Numbered from the stretch's first letter, positions 8,303 to 18,069 are shown. The stretch: 64,000 nucleotides of DNA from DASVBE01 sp963770375 (GCA_963770375.1 CAVYPM010000026.1:1-64000), one strand, 5' to 3'. Numbers and translations: made by a program. Notes: a model not told the origin generated them from the letters alone.

Positions 8303-9336
8303 GCGATCGCGTAGGCGGCCTTCTCGTAGTTGACCCGCCAGCCGACGAACTCCGGCCAGGCCTCCTCCGGGTCGCGCTCGATCGGGAAGTCCACCTCCCG
8401 CAGCCGCTGCGACCGCCTCCAGGAACTCCTCGTAGCGTCAGCGCGAGCCCGGCGGCCATGTCCGGGGCGTCGGCCGCCGGCACGTTCAGGCCCATCGCCC
8501 GGGCCACCTCGCCGAGGCAGATCAGCCCGCTGCGCAGGCACAGCCGGGCCTGCACCTCGGGCACCGACCCGGGGGACAGCGACAGGTACAGCGCGGCCGA
8601 GTCGAGCACCGCCAGCAGCGACACCACCCAGGAGCTCCGCGGCTTGGGCGAGCGGAACCGGACCAGCGGCAGGTACGTGGTGTGGCTCTCGGCCACGTCG
8701 GCCGCCCAGGCCTCCCACCGCTCGTACAGGTCGGGCAGCGTGTCGATGGTCGACAGGCCCGAGCCGAGCGCGTAGCGCGTCCGGGCCAGCAGCTCGGGGC
8801 CCCAGGACGGGAATCCCGGCCCGGGCGGTCAGCAGCGCGATCTCGTTCTCCCTGCCGGTTGAACGCCCCGTACAGCGTGGGCAGGTAGGAGATCTGCAGG
8901 GTGATCGTGATGATCCCGCTGAGCGCGGACAGGTCCTGGATGACGCGCGGCCCGGCGCCGGTCACCTCCGCCGAGCCGATCCCGCCGATGCCCCACAGCC
9001 CGGGACCCGCGGTGATCAGCGCGTCGGTGATGTCCGGAACGAACGGCCAGAACAGCAGCGCGTAGCCCAGGTAGAAGACGATCAGCCAGGCGCCCAGCTG
9101 GGCCAGCAGCAGCACCGCGGCCTCCGCGGCGAGGATCTGGTCCCGCCGCCGGTAGGACTTGACCGGCGCGGTCGCTATCCGGAACAGTCCGTTGACGGCC
9201 TTGTCCACCAGCGGGTCAGCCAGCTTCCCACCGGCCGGGGCACGATCAGCGTGCCCACCACCGAGGTAGCCGCGGCGAGGACGAGCAGCGCGCCCACCAC
9301 CGCGACCACGGCGCGGGCGATCTCGGGTACGGCCAA
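8177..9336 (-). CDS. Uncharacterised actinobacterial membrane protein, about four frame breaks
   Basis: Polytopic protein of an uncharacterised actinobacterial family; I recognise the pattern but know no proven function. Segments read in three frames: a first hydrophobic helix (MAVPEIARAVVAVVGALL), then KSYRRRDQ, FYLGYALLFWPF, ISYLPTLYGAFNR, WAADVAESHTTYLPLVRFRS, VSLLAVLDSAALYLSLSP, and the C-terminal WRVNYEKAAYAIAYAV. Frame changes are needed near 9225, 8840, 8430 and 8293; the last restores an ending VIYPLRPAPG and a stop at 8177. The TTG start at 9336 has AAGGAGGGC just upstream. The overall order of hydrophobic loop pair followed by a cytosolic helical domain suggests a channel-like arrangement, which is only a guess. 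Confidence 0.65.
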
Positions 9337-9502
9337 CTGCCCTCCTTGCCCTCAGGATCATGAACTTACTAAGCCAGGCCGCGCGGATGTCCTTAGGGTC
9401 GGTCGTGCGTTTCCGGCCCTTCCGGCGGGCCCCCGGCCGCGGCGGCGCAACGCCCGGCCGGTCACGGGGACGCTCAGACAGGTGGTATCTCCCGTGCGGT
9501 TG

Positions 9503-10896
9503 ATGTCTTCGGCACTGCAGTTAAGGCTCCCAGGAACTTCCCGCAGGACCCTGGCCGGCGCGGCGGCGCTGGCCGCCCTCGCCCTCCCCGCCGGGCTGGC
9601 CGCCCCGGCCCAGGCCCAGACCCGGCCGGCCCCGGCCCGTGCCCTGGCCCGGGCCGGGGCCCGCCCGCCCGTGGCGCACCGGCCCGCCGGGCAGGTGCCC
9701 GCCGCCGGCCGGCCCGCGGCACCCCCGCCTTCCCGCCCGTCACCCAGGACGTCGAGCAGGTCAGGCAGCTGGTGCAGTGCGGCTCGCGGATGTACGCGGT
9801 CGGCCGGTTCAGCCAGGTCAAGTGGCACGGCCGCACGTTCACCAGGAACAACGCGTTCAGCTTCCTGGCCACCGCGCCGTTCACCATGTCGGGCTGGAAC
9901 CCGGACGTCAGCGGCGAGGTGAACAGCATCGCGTTCAGCGGCGGCTGCGGCAGCGCGTTCCTCGGCGGCTCGTTCAGCTCGGTGCACGGCACCCGGGCGG
10001 CCAACATCGCCAAGGTCGACGTGGCCACCGGCCGGGTCGTCACCCGGTTCGGCCGGCGTGCCGACGCGCCCGTGCTCAGCCTGGTGGCCAGCCACGGCCA
10101 CCTGCTGGCCGGCGGCCAGTTCAGGTCGGTCAACGGCTCCGCGGACAGCTACCTGGCCAGTCTCAGCCCGGCCACCGGCCGGGACGACGGGTTCGCCCGG
10201 CTGGGCATCTCCGGCAGCCCCGGCGACGGCCGGACCAAGATCTACAACCAGCAGATCAGCCACGACGGCCGCATGGAGCTGGCCGAGGGCACGTTCACCT
10301 CGGTCGGCGGCCAGCGCCGGCAGCAGATCGTGATGCTCCGGCTGACCGGGCGGCGGATGACCGTCACCGACTGGACGTCGCCGGAGTTCTTCGGCTCCTG
10401 CCAGCCGCAGGAGCAGTTCTGGCTGCGGTCCGCGGCCTGGTCCCCGGACGACCGGACGGTGTACGTGGCGACCACCGGGTTCCGGCCCGCGTTCGGCCCG
10501 CCGAACAGCGCGCTGTGCGACGCGGCGGCGGCGTTCCCGGCAACGCACACGTTCGTCCGGCACCAGTGGATCAACTACACCGGCTGCGACTCGCTGTTCG
10601 CCACCGCGGCCACCTCGCGGGTCGCGTTCTTCGCCGGCCACGAGCGGTGGGCCGACAACCGGTTCGGCTGCAACGAGCGGGGCCCGGGCGCGGTCGACGC
10701 ACCGGGGATGGTCGGGCTGTCCCCGCGCGACGGCGAGGTGGTCTACAACCCGACCCGGAGCCGCGGCCTGGGCGCCGACGACATGCTGGTCACCCCGGCC
10801 GGGCTGTGGATCGCCAGCGACAACGCCGACCGGGCCACCACCTGCGGGCGGTCCGGCGGGCACGCGGGCATCTGCTTCCTGCCGTTCCGCCGGTAA
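9503..10896 (+). CDS. Secreted beta-propeller-like protein, one frame break
   Basis: Exported protein with a signal peptide (SRRTLAGAAALAALALPAG, ending AQAQ) and an Ala/Pro linker, followed by about 380 residues of propeller-like blades. Repeated blade ends are visible: FLGGSFSSVHG, LLAGGQFRSVNG and LAEGTFTSVGG, each followed by material such as ANIAKVDVATG or YLASLSPATG. This is the pattern of delta-60/PQQ-like propeller repeats. The signal peptide and the propeller are in different frames; the switch lies in the C-run at about 9722-9726, where one base change restores TPAFPPVTQDVEQV. ATG at 9503 is the first start in the signal-peptide frame. Function is unknown; paired cysteines suggest disulfides outside the cell. 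Confidence 0.75.
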
Positions 10897-10905
10897 CCGG
10901 GGCCG

Positions 10906-13413
10906 TCAGAGCTGGCCGACGCTGGTCACCTCGACGACGGCCGCGCCGGCCTCGTCGCTGGCGGCCAGGTCGACCCGGGCGCTGATGCCCCAGTCGTGAT
11001 CGCCGGCCGGGTCGTCGAAGATCTGCCGCACCGCCCAGGCGCCGGGCTGCTGGTCGATGATCAGCAGCCCGGGGCCGCGGGCGTCGGGCCCGGTGCCGAT
11101 GTCGTCGTGCTCGGCGAAGTACGGCTCCAGCGCGTCGGCCCACGCGTCGGCGTCCCAGCCGGCGTCCGCGTCCAGCTCGCCGAGCTCCTCGTACCGCTCC
11201 AGCGCGGCCAGCTCCACCCGGCGGAACAGCGCGTTGCGGACCAGGACCCGGAACGCCCGCTGGTTGGCGGTGACCGGCGGCGGCCCCTCGTCGGCCGCCG
11301 CCGCGGGCGCGGCCCCGTCCTCGGGGTTGCGCAGCCGCTCCCACTCGTCCAGCAGGCTCGAGTCGACCTGCCGGACCAGCTCCCCGAGCCACTCGATCAG
11401 GTCGAGCAGTTCCTCGGTCTTGGCCTCGTCCGGCACCGTCTGCCGCAGCGCCTTGTACGCGTCGGCCAGGTAGCGCAGCACCATGCCCTCGCACCGGGTC
11501 AGCCCATAGTGGCCGACGTACTCGGTGAAGTTCATCGCCCGCTCGAACATGTCCCTGGCCACCGACTTGGGCGACAGTTCGTGGTCGGCCACCCACGGGT
11601 GCCCGTGCCGGTAGATGTCGTACGCCCCGGCGAGCAGGCCGTCCAGCGGCCGCGGGTACGTCACGTCGTCGAGCCGCGCGATCCGCTCCTCGTAGGACAG
11701 GCCGTCCGCCTTCATCTGCTCGACCGCCGCGCCGCGGGCCCGGGACAGCTGCGCGGACAGCACCTGCCGCGGGTCGTCCAGGGTCGCCTCGATGACCGAA
11801 AGGACGTCGAGCGGGTAGCCGGGATCAGCCGGGTCGAGCAGCCCGATCGCGGCCAGGGCCAGCGGGGACAGCGGCTGGTTGAGCGCGAAGTCGTACTGGA
11901 GGTCGACGGTCAGCCGGACCAGGCGGCCCTGCTCGTCCGGCTCATCGAGCCGCTCGACCACCCCGCCGGCCAGCAGCGCCCGGTAGATCGCGATGGCCCG
12001 GCTGATGTGCCGCCGCCGCGCGGCCGGCTCCTCGTCGTTGGTGGTCAGCAGGTGCCGCATGGCCGTGAACGCGTCGCCGGGGCGGCTGATCACGTTCAGC
12101 AGCATGGCGTGGCTGACCGCGAAGCTGGACTGCAGCGGCTCGGGGTCGGCCGCGACCAGCCGCTCGAACGTCGGCTTGCCGTAGCCGACGGTGCCCTCCG
12201 GCGGCTTCCTGCGCACTACCTTGCGCCGCTTCTTGGGGTCGTCCCCGGCCTTGGCCAGGGCCTTCTCGTTCTCCACCACGTGCTCGGGAGCCTGGACGAT
12301 GACCGTGCCGACGGTGTCGTATCCGGCTCGTCCTGCTCTTCCGGCGATCTGGTGGAACTCGCGGGCCTGGAGGAGCCGGGTCCTTGTCCCGTCGTACTTG
12401 GACAGACCGGTGAACACCACGGTGCGGATCGGCACGTTGATGCCCACGCCGAGCGTGTCGGTGCCGCAGATGACCTTCAGCAGGCCGGCCTGGGCCAGGG
12501 TCTCCACCAGCCGCCGGTACTTCGGCAGCATCCCCGCGTGGTGCACCCCGATGCCGTGCCGCACGAGCCGGGACAGCGCCTTGCCGAACCCGGCCGCGAA
12601 CCGGAAGTTGCCGATCAGGTCGGCGATCGCGTCCTTCTCCGCCCGGGTGCAGACGTTGATGCTCATCAGCGCCTGGGCCTGCTCCAGCGCCGCGGCCTGG
12701 GTGAAGTGCACCACGTAGACCGGCGCCTGCTTGGTGTCGAGCAGCTCCTGGAGCGTCTCGTGCAGCGGGGTGAGCACGTAGGAGAACAGCAGCGGCACCG
12801 GCCGGTCGGCGGAGTGGACCACCGCGGTGGGCCGCCCGGTGCGCCGGGTCAGGTCCCGCTCGAACCGGCTGACGTCGCCGAGCGTGGCCGACATCAGGAC
12901 GAACTGAGCGTGGCCAAGCTCGACCAGCGGGACCTGCCAGGCCCAGCCGCGGTCCCGGTCCGCGTAGTAGTGGAACTCGTCCATGACGATCTGCTGGACG
13001 TCGGCGTCCGGCCCGTCCCGCAGGGCGATGCTGGCCAGGATCTCCGCGGTGCAGCAGATGATCGGCGCGCCCGGGTTCACGCTGGCGTCGCCGGTCATCA
13101 TGCCGACCAGGTCCGGGCCGAAGATCGCGCACAGGTCGAAGAACTTCTCCGACACCAGAGCCTTGATCGGCGCGGTGTAGAAGGACCGCTCGCCCCGGGC
13201 CAGCGCGGCGAAGTGCGCGCCCGCCGCGACCAGGCTCTTGCCGGACCCGGTCGGCGTGCTCAGGATCACGTTGCCGCCCGAGACGACCTCGATCAGCGCC
13301 TCTTCCTGATGCGGGTACAGGGCCAGCCCGCGGTCTTCCGCCCAGCTCGCGAACGCCTCGAACAGCGTGTCGGGATCGGTCTCGGCGGGCAGTTCGTCGG
13401 TCAGGCTCAGCAC
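10906..13413 (-). CDS. Ski2-like DEAD/DEAH-box helicase with DUF3516 domain
   Basis: An 835-residue superfamily 2 helicase. Motif I is TPTGSGKS (53-60), motif II DEFH (145-148), motif III SAT (175-177), and the second RecA domain contains VICGTDTLGVGIN and QIAGRAGRAGYD (motif VI). The C-terminal third (from about residue 430) matches the DUF3516 domain found in actinobacterial members of this group, including the ending RVDLAASDEAGAAVVEVTSVGQL-type sheet region. Expected to unwind or remodel RNA or DNA in an ATP-dependent manner; the physiological target is not established. It ends 9 bp from the convergent propeller gene. The frame is intact over 2.5 kb, in contrast to many neighbours. Confidence 0.93.
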   Translation of the reverse strand: MLSLTDELPAETDPDTLFEAFASWAEDRGLALYPHQEEALIEVVSGGNVILSTPTGSGKSLVAAGAHFAALARGERSFYTAPIKALVSEKFFDLCAIFGPDLVGMMTGDASVNPGAPIICCTAEILASIALRDGPDADVQQIVMDEFHYYADRDRGWAWQVPLVELGHAQFVLMSATLGDVSRFERDLTRRTGRPTAVVHSADRPVPLLFSYVLTPLHETLQELLDTKQAPVYVVHFTQAAALEQAQALMSINVCTRAEKDAIADLIGNFRFAAGFGKALSRLVRHGIGVHHAGMLPKYRRLVETLAQAGLLKVICGTDTLGVGINVPIRTVVFTGLSKYDGTRTRLLQAREFHQIAGRAGRAGYDTVGTVIVQAPEHVVENEKALAKAGDDPKKRRKVVRRKPPEGTVGYGKPTFERLVAADPEPLQSSFAVSHAMLLNVISRPGDAFTAMRHLLTTNDEEPAARRRHISRAIAIYRALLAGGVVERLDEPDEQGRLVRLTVDLQYDFALNQPLSPLALAAIGLLDPADPGYPLDVLSVIEATLDDPRQVLSAQLSRARGAAVEQMKADGLSYEERIARLDDVTYPRPLDGLLAGAYDIYRHGHPWVADHELSPKSVARDMFERAMNFTEYVGHYGLTRCEGMVLRYLADAYKALRQTVPDEAKTEELLDLIEWLGELVRQVDSSLLDEWERLRNPEDGAAPAAAADEGPPPVTANQRAFRVLVRNALFRRVELAALERYEELGELDADAGWDADAWADALEPYFAEHDDIGTGPDARGPGLLIIDQQPGAWAVRQIFDDPAGDHDWGISARVDLAASDEAGAAVVEVTSVGQL

Positions 13414-13466
13414 GGTCAGTCCGGTTCCGGGCCCGGCGGGCCGGGCCTGCTCAGGTCATGGCAAGG

Positions 13467-14744
13467 TCAGGTGAGGTAGGCGTACGCGGGGGAGCCCGGG
13501 TCGATCTGCTCGATCCGCATCGGGGAGGCCTTCATCCGGCCCAGCAGGGCGTCGATGCCGTCCGCGGAGCCCAGCTCGATACCTACCAGAGCGGGCCCGG
13601 TTTCCCGGTTATTCCGCTTCACGTACTCGAACAGCGTGATGTCGTCGTCCGGGCCGAGCACCTCGTCGAGGAACCGCCGCAGCTCGCCCGGCTGCTGCGC
13701 GAACTCGACCAGGAAGTAGTGCTTGAGCCCGCGGTGCAGCAGGGACCGCTCGATCACCTCGCCGTACCGGGACACGTCGTTGTTGCCGCCGGAGACCAGG
13801 GCCACCACCCTCGCCCCGGCGGGCAGCCCGGCCAGGCCGGCGGCCTGCGGCAGCGCCGCGGGAGCCAGTGCCCCGGCGGGCTCGGCGATGATGCCCTCCT
13901 GCTGGTACAGCTCCAGCATCTCGGTGCACACCGCGCCCTCGTCCACGGTCAGCATCGTGTGCGGCACGCCGGACAGCACCTGGTAGGGAAGCTCGCCCAC
14001 CCGGCGCACCGCGGCGCCGTCCACGAACGGGCTGATCTCCTCCAGCGTGACCGGGCCGCCCGCGGCCAGCGCCGCGATCATGGACGCCGCGCCGGACGGC
14101 TCGGCGCCGATGATGGCCGTCTGCGGGGCCCGCTCGCGCAGGTACGCGGCCACGCCGCCGATCAGCCCGCCGCCGCCGACCGGGACCACGATCGCGTCCG
14201 GCGGCTCCGGCATCGCCGCCAGGATCTCCGCGGCGATCGTGGCCTGGCCGGCCATCGTGCGCGCGTCGTCGAACGGCGGCACCATCGTGGCCCCGCTGAC
14301 CGCCGCGTCCCGGGCGGCGGCCGCGGCCGCGTCGTCGTAGCTGCCGCCGGCCAGGATCAGCTCGACCCGGTCCCCGCCGTGCCACGCGATCCGGTCGCGC
14401 TTCTGCCGGGGCGTGGTCCGCGGCAGGTAGACCCGGGCCGCCACGCCGAGCTCCCGGCTGGCGTAGGCCACGCCCTGCGCGTGGTTGCCCGCGCTGGCGC
14501 AGACCACCCCGGCGGCCCGTTCCGCCGCGGTGAGCTGGGCCATCAGGTTGTACGCGCCGCGCAGCTTGTAGGAGCGGACCGGCTGCAGGTCCTCCCGCTT
14601 GAGGTAGACCTGCCAGCCGGTGGCCTCCGACAGCCGCGGGCACGGCTCCACCGGGGTCGGGCTGGAGACGCCGGCCAGCCGGGCCGCGGCAGCGTCGACA
14701 TCATCGGCGGACAGCCCGGCCAGCGGGACATGCTCAGTAATCAC
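13467..14744 (-). CDS. ilvA: Threonine ammonia-lyase
   Basis: PLP-dependent enzyme that deaminates threonine to 2-oxobutanoate, the first committed step toward isoleucine. The PLP lysine is Lys60 in VRSYKLRGAYN; the phosphate loop is PVGGGGLIGG, and SAGNHAQGVAY is the typical active-site loop. At 425 residues it carries a single C-terminal ACT-like regulatory segment (LKHYFLVEFAQQPGELRRFL to the end), as in the shorter biosynthetic or catabolic forms rather than the 510-residue E. coli enzyme. ATG start at 14744. It is divergent from an LLM oxidoreductase, with a large inverted repeat in the gap. No other branched-chain gene is adjacent. Confidence 0.92.
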   Translation of the reverse strand: MITEHVPLAGLSADDVDAAAARLAGVSSPTPVEPCPRLSEATGWQVYLKREDLQPVRSYKLRGAYNLMAQLTAAERAAGVVCASAGNHAQGVAYASRELGVAARVYLPRTTPRQKRDRIAWHGGDRVELILAGGSYDDAAAAAARDAAVSGATMVPPFDDARTMAGQATIAAEILAAMPEPPDAIVVPVGGGGLIGGVAAYLRERAPQTAIIGAEPSGAASMIAALAAGGPVTLEEISPFVDGAAVRRVGELPYQVLSGVPHTMLTVDEGAVCTEMLELYQQEGIIAEPAGALAPAALPQAAGLAGLPAGARVVALVSGGNNDVSRYGEVIERSLLHRGLKHYFLVEFAQQPGELRRFLDEVLGPDDDITLFEYVKRNNRETGPALVGIELGSADGIDALLGRMKASPMRIEQIDPGSPAYAYLT

Positions 14745-14804
14745 CGAACGACCCTAGCGCCCCGGCTGCCCCGCCCGGGACCGTCGCCGCCCCGCCCCAG
14801 GGCG

Positions 14805-14852
14805 CGAGGATGTGCCATCGGCGACTTCTATGCCTTCGATGGCACATCCTCG
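14805..14852. repeat. Perfect 16-bp inverted repeat in a divergent promoter gap
   Basis: CGAGGATGTGCCATCG (14805-14820) and its exact complement (14837-14852) enclose a 16-nt spacer. It lies upstream of both ilvA and the LLM gene, so it cannot be the terminator of either. It may be an operator, the terminator of an unseen short transcript, or a dispersed hairpin element. Confidence 0.7.
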
Positions 14853-14939
14853 GGGGAGGAGGGGGCGGCGGCAAGCGCGGGCCGTCGATCGGCGGGCGCG
14901 GGCGGTGCGATAGGGCGGGCGGTGCGATAGGAAGGTGCG

Positions 14940-15875
14940 GTGAGAATCGGAGTCGTCTTCCCGCAGACCGAGATCGGCGCTGACCCCGGGGCGGTCCGCG
15001 CCTACGCGCAGCACGCCGACGGCCTCGGCTACACCCACCTGCTCGCCTACGACCACGTGCTGGGCGCCGACCCGGAGGTGCACCCCGGCTGGTCAGGCCC
15101 CTACGACCTGCACACCACGTTCCACGAGCCGTTCGTGCTGTTCGGCTACCTGGCGGCGGTGTCGTCGCTGGAGCTGGTCACCGGCATCATCATCCTGCCG
15201 CAGCGGCAGACCGCGCTGGTCGCCAAGCAGGCCGCGGAGGTGGACCTGCTCACCGGCGGCCGGTTCCGGCTGGGCGTCGGCCTGGGCTGGAACGCGGTCG
15301 AGTACGAGGCGCTGGGCCAGGACTTCGGCCGCCGCGGCGCCCGGATGACCGAGCAGGTGGGCCTGCTCCGCCGGCTGTGGACGGAGACCTCGGTCTCTCA
15401 TGAGGGCCAGTTCGACCAGGTCACCGGGGCCGGGCTGGCGCCCATGCCGGTGCAGCGGCCGATCCCGCTGTGGTTCGGCGCCCAGTCCCCGCGCGCGTAT
15501 GCGCGGACCGGGGCGCTGGCCGACGGCTGGTTCCCGCAGGTCCGGCCCGGGCCCGACCTGGAGGCGGCCAAACGGCAGGTGGATGACGCGGCCAGGGCGG
15601 CCGGCCGGGACCCGGCCAGCCTGGGCATGGAGGGCCGGGTCAGCTGGCGGCCGGGCAACGCGGAGCGGCTGGCCGCCCGGGCCCGCGGCTGGCAGGACTC
15701 CGGCGCGACCCACCTCTCCGTCAACACCATGGGCGCCGGCCTGGCCTCCGTCGATGGTCACCTCGAAGCCCTGTCCGAGGTCGCCGCCGCGCTTCAGCTG
15801 ACCGCCACGACTGAAGAGACCGCAGCAACGGATCTGCCCCCTTGCGGGGCCTGGGCCCGTGATGTCTCATGGTGA
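14940..15875 (+). CDS. LLM-class F420-dependent oxidoreductase
   Basis: A TIM-barrel flavin/deazaflavin oxidoreductase of the luciferase-like superfamily. It shows MRIGVVFPQTEIG at the N-terminus, LAYDHVLGADP, a GRFRLGVGLGWNAVEYEALG motif typical of F420-binding members, and PIPLWFGAQSPRAYARTG. GTG start at 14940 with GGAAGG nine bases upstream. The fold ends near LEALSEVAAAL; the last 25 residues read through a sequence containing a 23-nt tandem repeat and do not look like family sequence, so the original 3' end may have been replaced by an inserted sequence. Substrate unknown. Confidence 0.88.
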   Translation: MRIGVVFPQTEIGADPGAVRAYAQHADGLGYTHLLAYDHVLGADPEVHPGWSGPYDLHTTFHEPFVLFGYLAAVSSLELVTGIIILPQRQTALVAKQAAEVDLLTGGRFRLGVGLGWNAVEYEALGQDFGRRGARMTEQVGLLRRLWTETSVSHEGQFDQVTGAGLAPMPVQRPIPLWFGAQSPRAYARTGALADGWFPQVRPGPDLEAAKRQVDDAARAAGRDPASLGMEGRVSWRPGNAERLAARARGWQDSGATHLSVNTMGAGLASVDGHLEALSEVAAALQLTATTEETAATDLPPCGAWARDVSW

Positions 15876-15906
15876 CTACCGAATTTGTCTCATGGTGACT
15901 ACCGAA
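15864..15906 (+). repeat. Two 20-bp direct repeats with 23-nt period
   Basis: GTCTCATGGTGACTACCGAA occurs at 15864-15883 and again at 15887-15906, separated by TTT. It straddles the stop of the LLM gene. Short tandem repeats of this kind are found at the ends of some insertion sequences (for example the IS21 group), so this may be a solitary transposon end; no transposase is present. Confidence 0.6.
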
Positions 15907-15958
15907 GGGCCCGGCTGGTATGCCGCCGCCGCCCGCCCCAGCAAGGAGACGAGACCCC

Positions 15959-17446
15959 ATGACAGTGACCCTTGACCGCAAGGTAGAGGAGTTCATCGGC
16001 GCTCCGCGCCAGCTCTTCATCGACGGGAGCTGGGCGGACGCGGCGTCCGGCAAGACGTTCGAGACGCCCAACCCGGCGACCGGCGAGACCCTGGCCCGCA
16101 TCGCCGAGGGCGACGCCGAGGACATCAACCGCGCGGTGGCCGCGGCCCGCCGGGCCTTCGAGACCGGCCCGTGGAGCCGGATGTCCCCGTCCGAGCGCGG
16201 CCGGATCATCTGGCGCATCGGCGACCTCATCCTCGAGCATGTGGAGGAGCTCGCCCAGCTCGAGTCGCTGGACAACGGCAAGCCGTACGCGGTCGCCGCG
16301 GCCGCGGACGTGCCGCTGGCCGCGGACCTGTTCCACTACATGGCCGGCTGGGCCACCAAGATCGAGGGCAACACGATCAACATCTCGGTGCCCTACATGC
16401 CCGGCGCGAACTTCCACTCCTACACGCTGCGCGAGCCGATCGGCGTGGTCGGGCAGATCATCCCGTGGAACTTCCCGCTGCTGATGGCGGCCTGGAAGCT
16501 CGGCCCGGCGCTGGCGACCGGCTGCACCGTGGTGCTCAAGCCCGCCGAGCAGACCCCGCTGACCGCGCTGCGGCTGGCCGAGCTGATCGCCGAGGCCGGC
16601 GTGCCCGACGGCGTCGTCAACGTGGTGCCCGGCTTCGGCGAGACCGCCGGTGCCGCGCTGGCCGCGCACATGGACGTCGACAAGGTCGCGTTCACCGGGT
16701 CCACCGAGGTCGGCAAGCTGATCGTGCAGGCCGCCGCGGGCAACCTGAAGAAGCTCACGCTGGAACTGGGCGGCAAGAGCCCGAACATCGTGTTCGAGGA
16801 CGCCCCGGACGACGCCATCGCGGGCGCGGCCAACGCGATCTTCTTCAACCACGGCCAGTGCTGCGTGGCCGGCTCCCGGCTGTTCGTGCAACAGAGCCGG
16901 TTCGACGAGGTCGTCGACGGCGTGTCCGAGATCGCCAAGTCGATCAAGGTCGGCTCGGGCCTCGACCCGACGACCCAGATGGGCCCGCTGGTGTCCCAGG
17001 AGCAGTTCAACCGGGTGACCGGGTTCCTTGAGGCCGGCAAGAACGACGGCGCCACCTCGGTGACCGGCGGCGGCCGGGTCGGCGACAAGGGCTACTTCGT
17101 CGAGCCGACCGTGATCACCAACACCAACCCGGCCATGTCGATCGTCCGTGAGGAGATCTTCGGCCCGGTCGTGGTGGCCGCCCCGTTCCAGGACCTGGAC
17201 GAGATCGCCGCCGCGGCGAACGACTCCGAGTACGGCCTCGGCGCCGGCATCTGGACCCGCGACATCGGCCGGGCGCACGCGCTGGCCAAGAAGCTGCGGG
17301 CCGGCACGGTGTGGATCAACTGCTACAACGTGTTCGACGCCTCGCTGCCGTTCGGCGGCTACAAGCAGTCCGGCTGGGGCCGCGAGATGGGCCACGAGGT
17401 GCTGAACAACTACACCGAGGTCAAGGCCGTCACCGCACTGTGCTAG
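15959..17446 (+). CDS. NAD(P)-dependent aldehyde dehydrogenase
   Basis: A 495-residue aldehyde dehydrogenase that oxidises an aldehyde to its acid. Catalytic Glu269 lies in LELGGKSPNIV and the nucleophile Cys302 in GQCCVAGSR; GQIIPWNFPLLM (166-177) and FTGSTEVGK (245-253) form the cofactor site. Length and motifs fit the betaine-aldehyde/phenylacetaldehyde dehydrogenase type, but the aldehyde cannot be named. The ATG at 15959 is chosen because AAGGAG lies 12 bases upstream; homology also starts there. It stands alone, ending in a region with two terminator-like hairpins shared with the convergent gene downstream. Confidence 0.92.
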   Translation: MTVTLDRKVEEFIGAPRQLFIDGSWADAASGKTFETPNPATGETLARIAEGDAEDINRAVAAARRAFETGPWSRMSPSERGRIIWRIGDLILEHVEELAQLESLDNGKPYAVAAAADVPLAADLFHYMAGWATKIEGNTINISVPYMPGANFHSYTLREPIGVVGQIIPWNFPLLMAAWKLGPALATGCTVVLKPAEQTPLTALRLAELIAEAGVPDGVVNVVPGFGETAGAALAAHMDVDKVAFTGSTEVGKLIVQAAAGNLKKLTLELGGKSPNIVFEDAPDDAIAGAANAIFFNHGQCCVAGSRLFVQQSRFDEVVDGVSEIAKSIKVGSGLDPTTQMGPLVSQEQFNRVTGFLEAGKNDGATSVTGGGRVGDKGYFVEPTVITNTNPAMSIVREEIFGPVVVAAPFQDLDEIAAAANDSEYGLGAGIWTRDIGRAHALAKKLRAGTVWINCYNVFDASLPFGGYKQSGWGREMGHEVLNNYTEVKAVTALC

Positions 17447-17571
17447 CCGCTCGCTGCGGGCCGCTGTGAAGGCGCTGCCTTCCCTCCTCGCTCCCTCGGC
17501 GCTCCTTCGTCGCGCCTCATCGCTCGTCAGGAAAACAGCGCCGCGGCCCTCCGCGAGCCAGGGCCGGCTCC

Positions 17572-17608
17572 GCCGGCCGGTCAGCCTGGCCATGGCTGGC
17601 CGGTCGGC
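17572..17608. terminator. Imperfect hairpin, first of a pair
   Basis: Arms 17572-17586 and 17594-17608 pair over 15 positions with two G-U type mismatches around the loop TGGCCAT. It is a near copy of the perfect hairpin 84 bp downstream. Confidence 0.45.
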
Positions 17609-17655
17609 GTCCGTGAATCTGCCGCCGTCCCGGCCCGAGGGGCATGGCGGCAGCG

Positions 17656-17692
17656 CCGGGCCGGTCAGCCTGGCCATGGCTGACCGGCCCGG
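17656..17692. terminator. Perfect 15-bp hairpin between convergent genes
   Basis: CCGGGCCGGTCAGCC (17656-17670) and its exact complement (17678-17692) with loop TGGCCAT, followed by TTTGGTGT. It lies between the aldehyde dehydrogenase and the convergent TfoX-like gene and can serve both. Confidence 0.7.
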
Positions 17693-17707
17693 TTTGGTGT
17701 GCGCCTG

Positions 17708-18061
17708 TTACTTCTTCTTCGCCTTCTTTGGCGGGCGGGTGCGCGCCTGGGTTAGCGCGGTTTCCACCCATCCGGAGGCCTGCTCGGGGGTGTCGCGCCA
17801 GGCGGCGGGCAGGCTCACGTAGCCGTTCATGGGCTTCTCGCCGGGGCCGAAGCCGCCTGCCCCGGCGACCGCGGACAGCTCGCCGTAGGCTGGCTCGTCG
17901 AGCCGCAGCCCCACCGACGCGCCGAGCAGGCCGGCGAACATCTGCCCGTTGGCGAACGCGGCCAGGTTGCCGAACATCGGCTTGATCTCCACTTCCGGAT
18001 CGTCCGGAATCAGCGACCGGAAATAGTTCCGGTCATCGTCGGTGGGTTTCGGCATCTTCAT
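17708..18061 (-). CDS. TfoX/Sxy N-terminal-domain protein
   Basis: A 117-residue protein with the TfoX N-terminal domain: IPDDPEVEIKPMFGNLAAFANGQMFAGL, then GLRLDEPAYGEL and PMNGYVSLPAAW. The tail is lysine-rich. The domain occurs alone in many actinobacteria; despite the name it is not evidence of competence regulation. ATG start at 18061 (a second ATG six bases on is possible). It follows the VOC gene by 8 bp on the same strand, so the two are probably cotranscribed. Confidence 0.82.
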   Translation of the reverse strand: MKMPKPTDDDRNYFRSLIPDDPEVEIKPMFGNLAAFANGQMFAGLLGASVGLRLDEPAYGELSAVAGAGGFGPGEKPMNGYVSLPAAWRDTPEQASGWVETALTQARTRPPKKAKKK

Positions 18062-18069
18062 GGCCGGTC

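Noticed and set aside
10996..13479. Open frame of 827 codons on the plus strand
   Set aside because: It is exactly antisense to the DUF3516 helicase, has only Arg/Gly/Val-rich content and no recognisable domain; long antisense frames are expected at this base composition.
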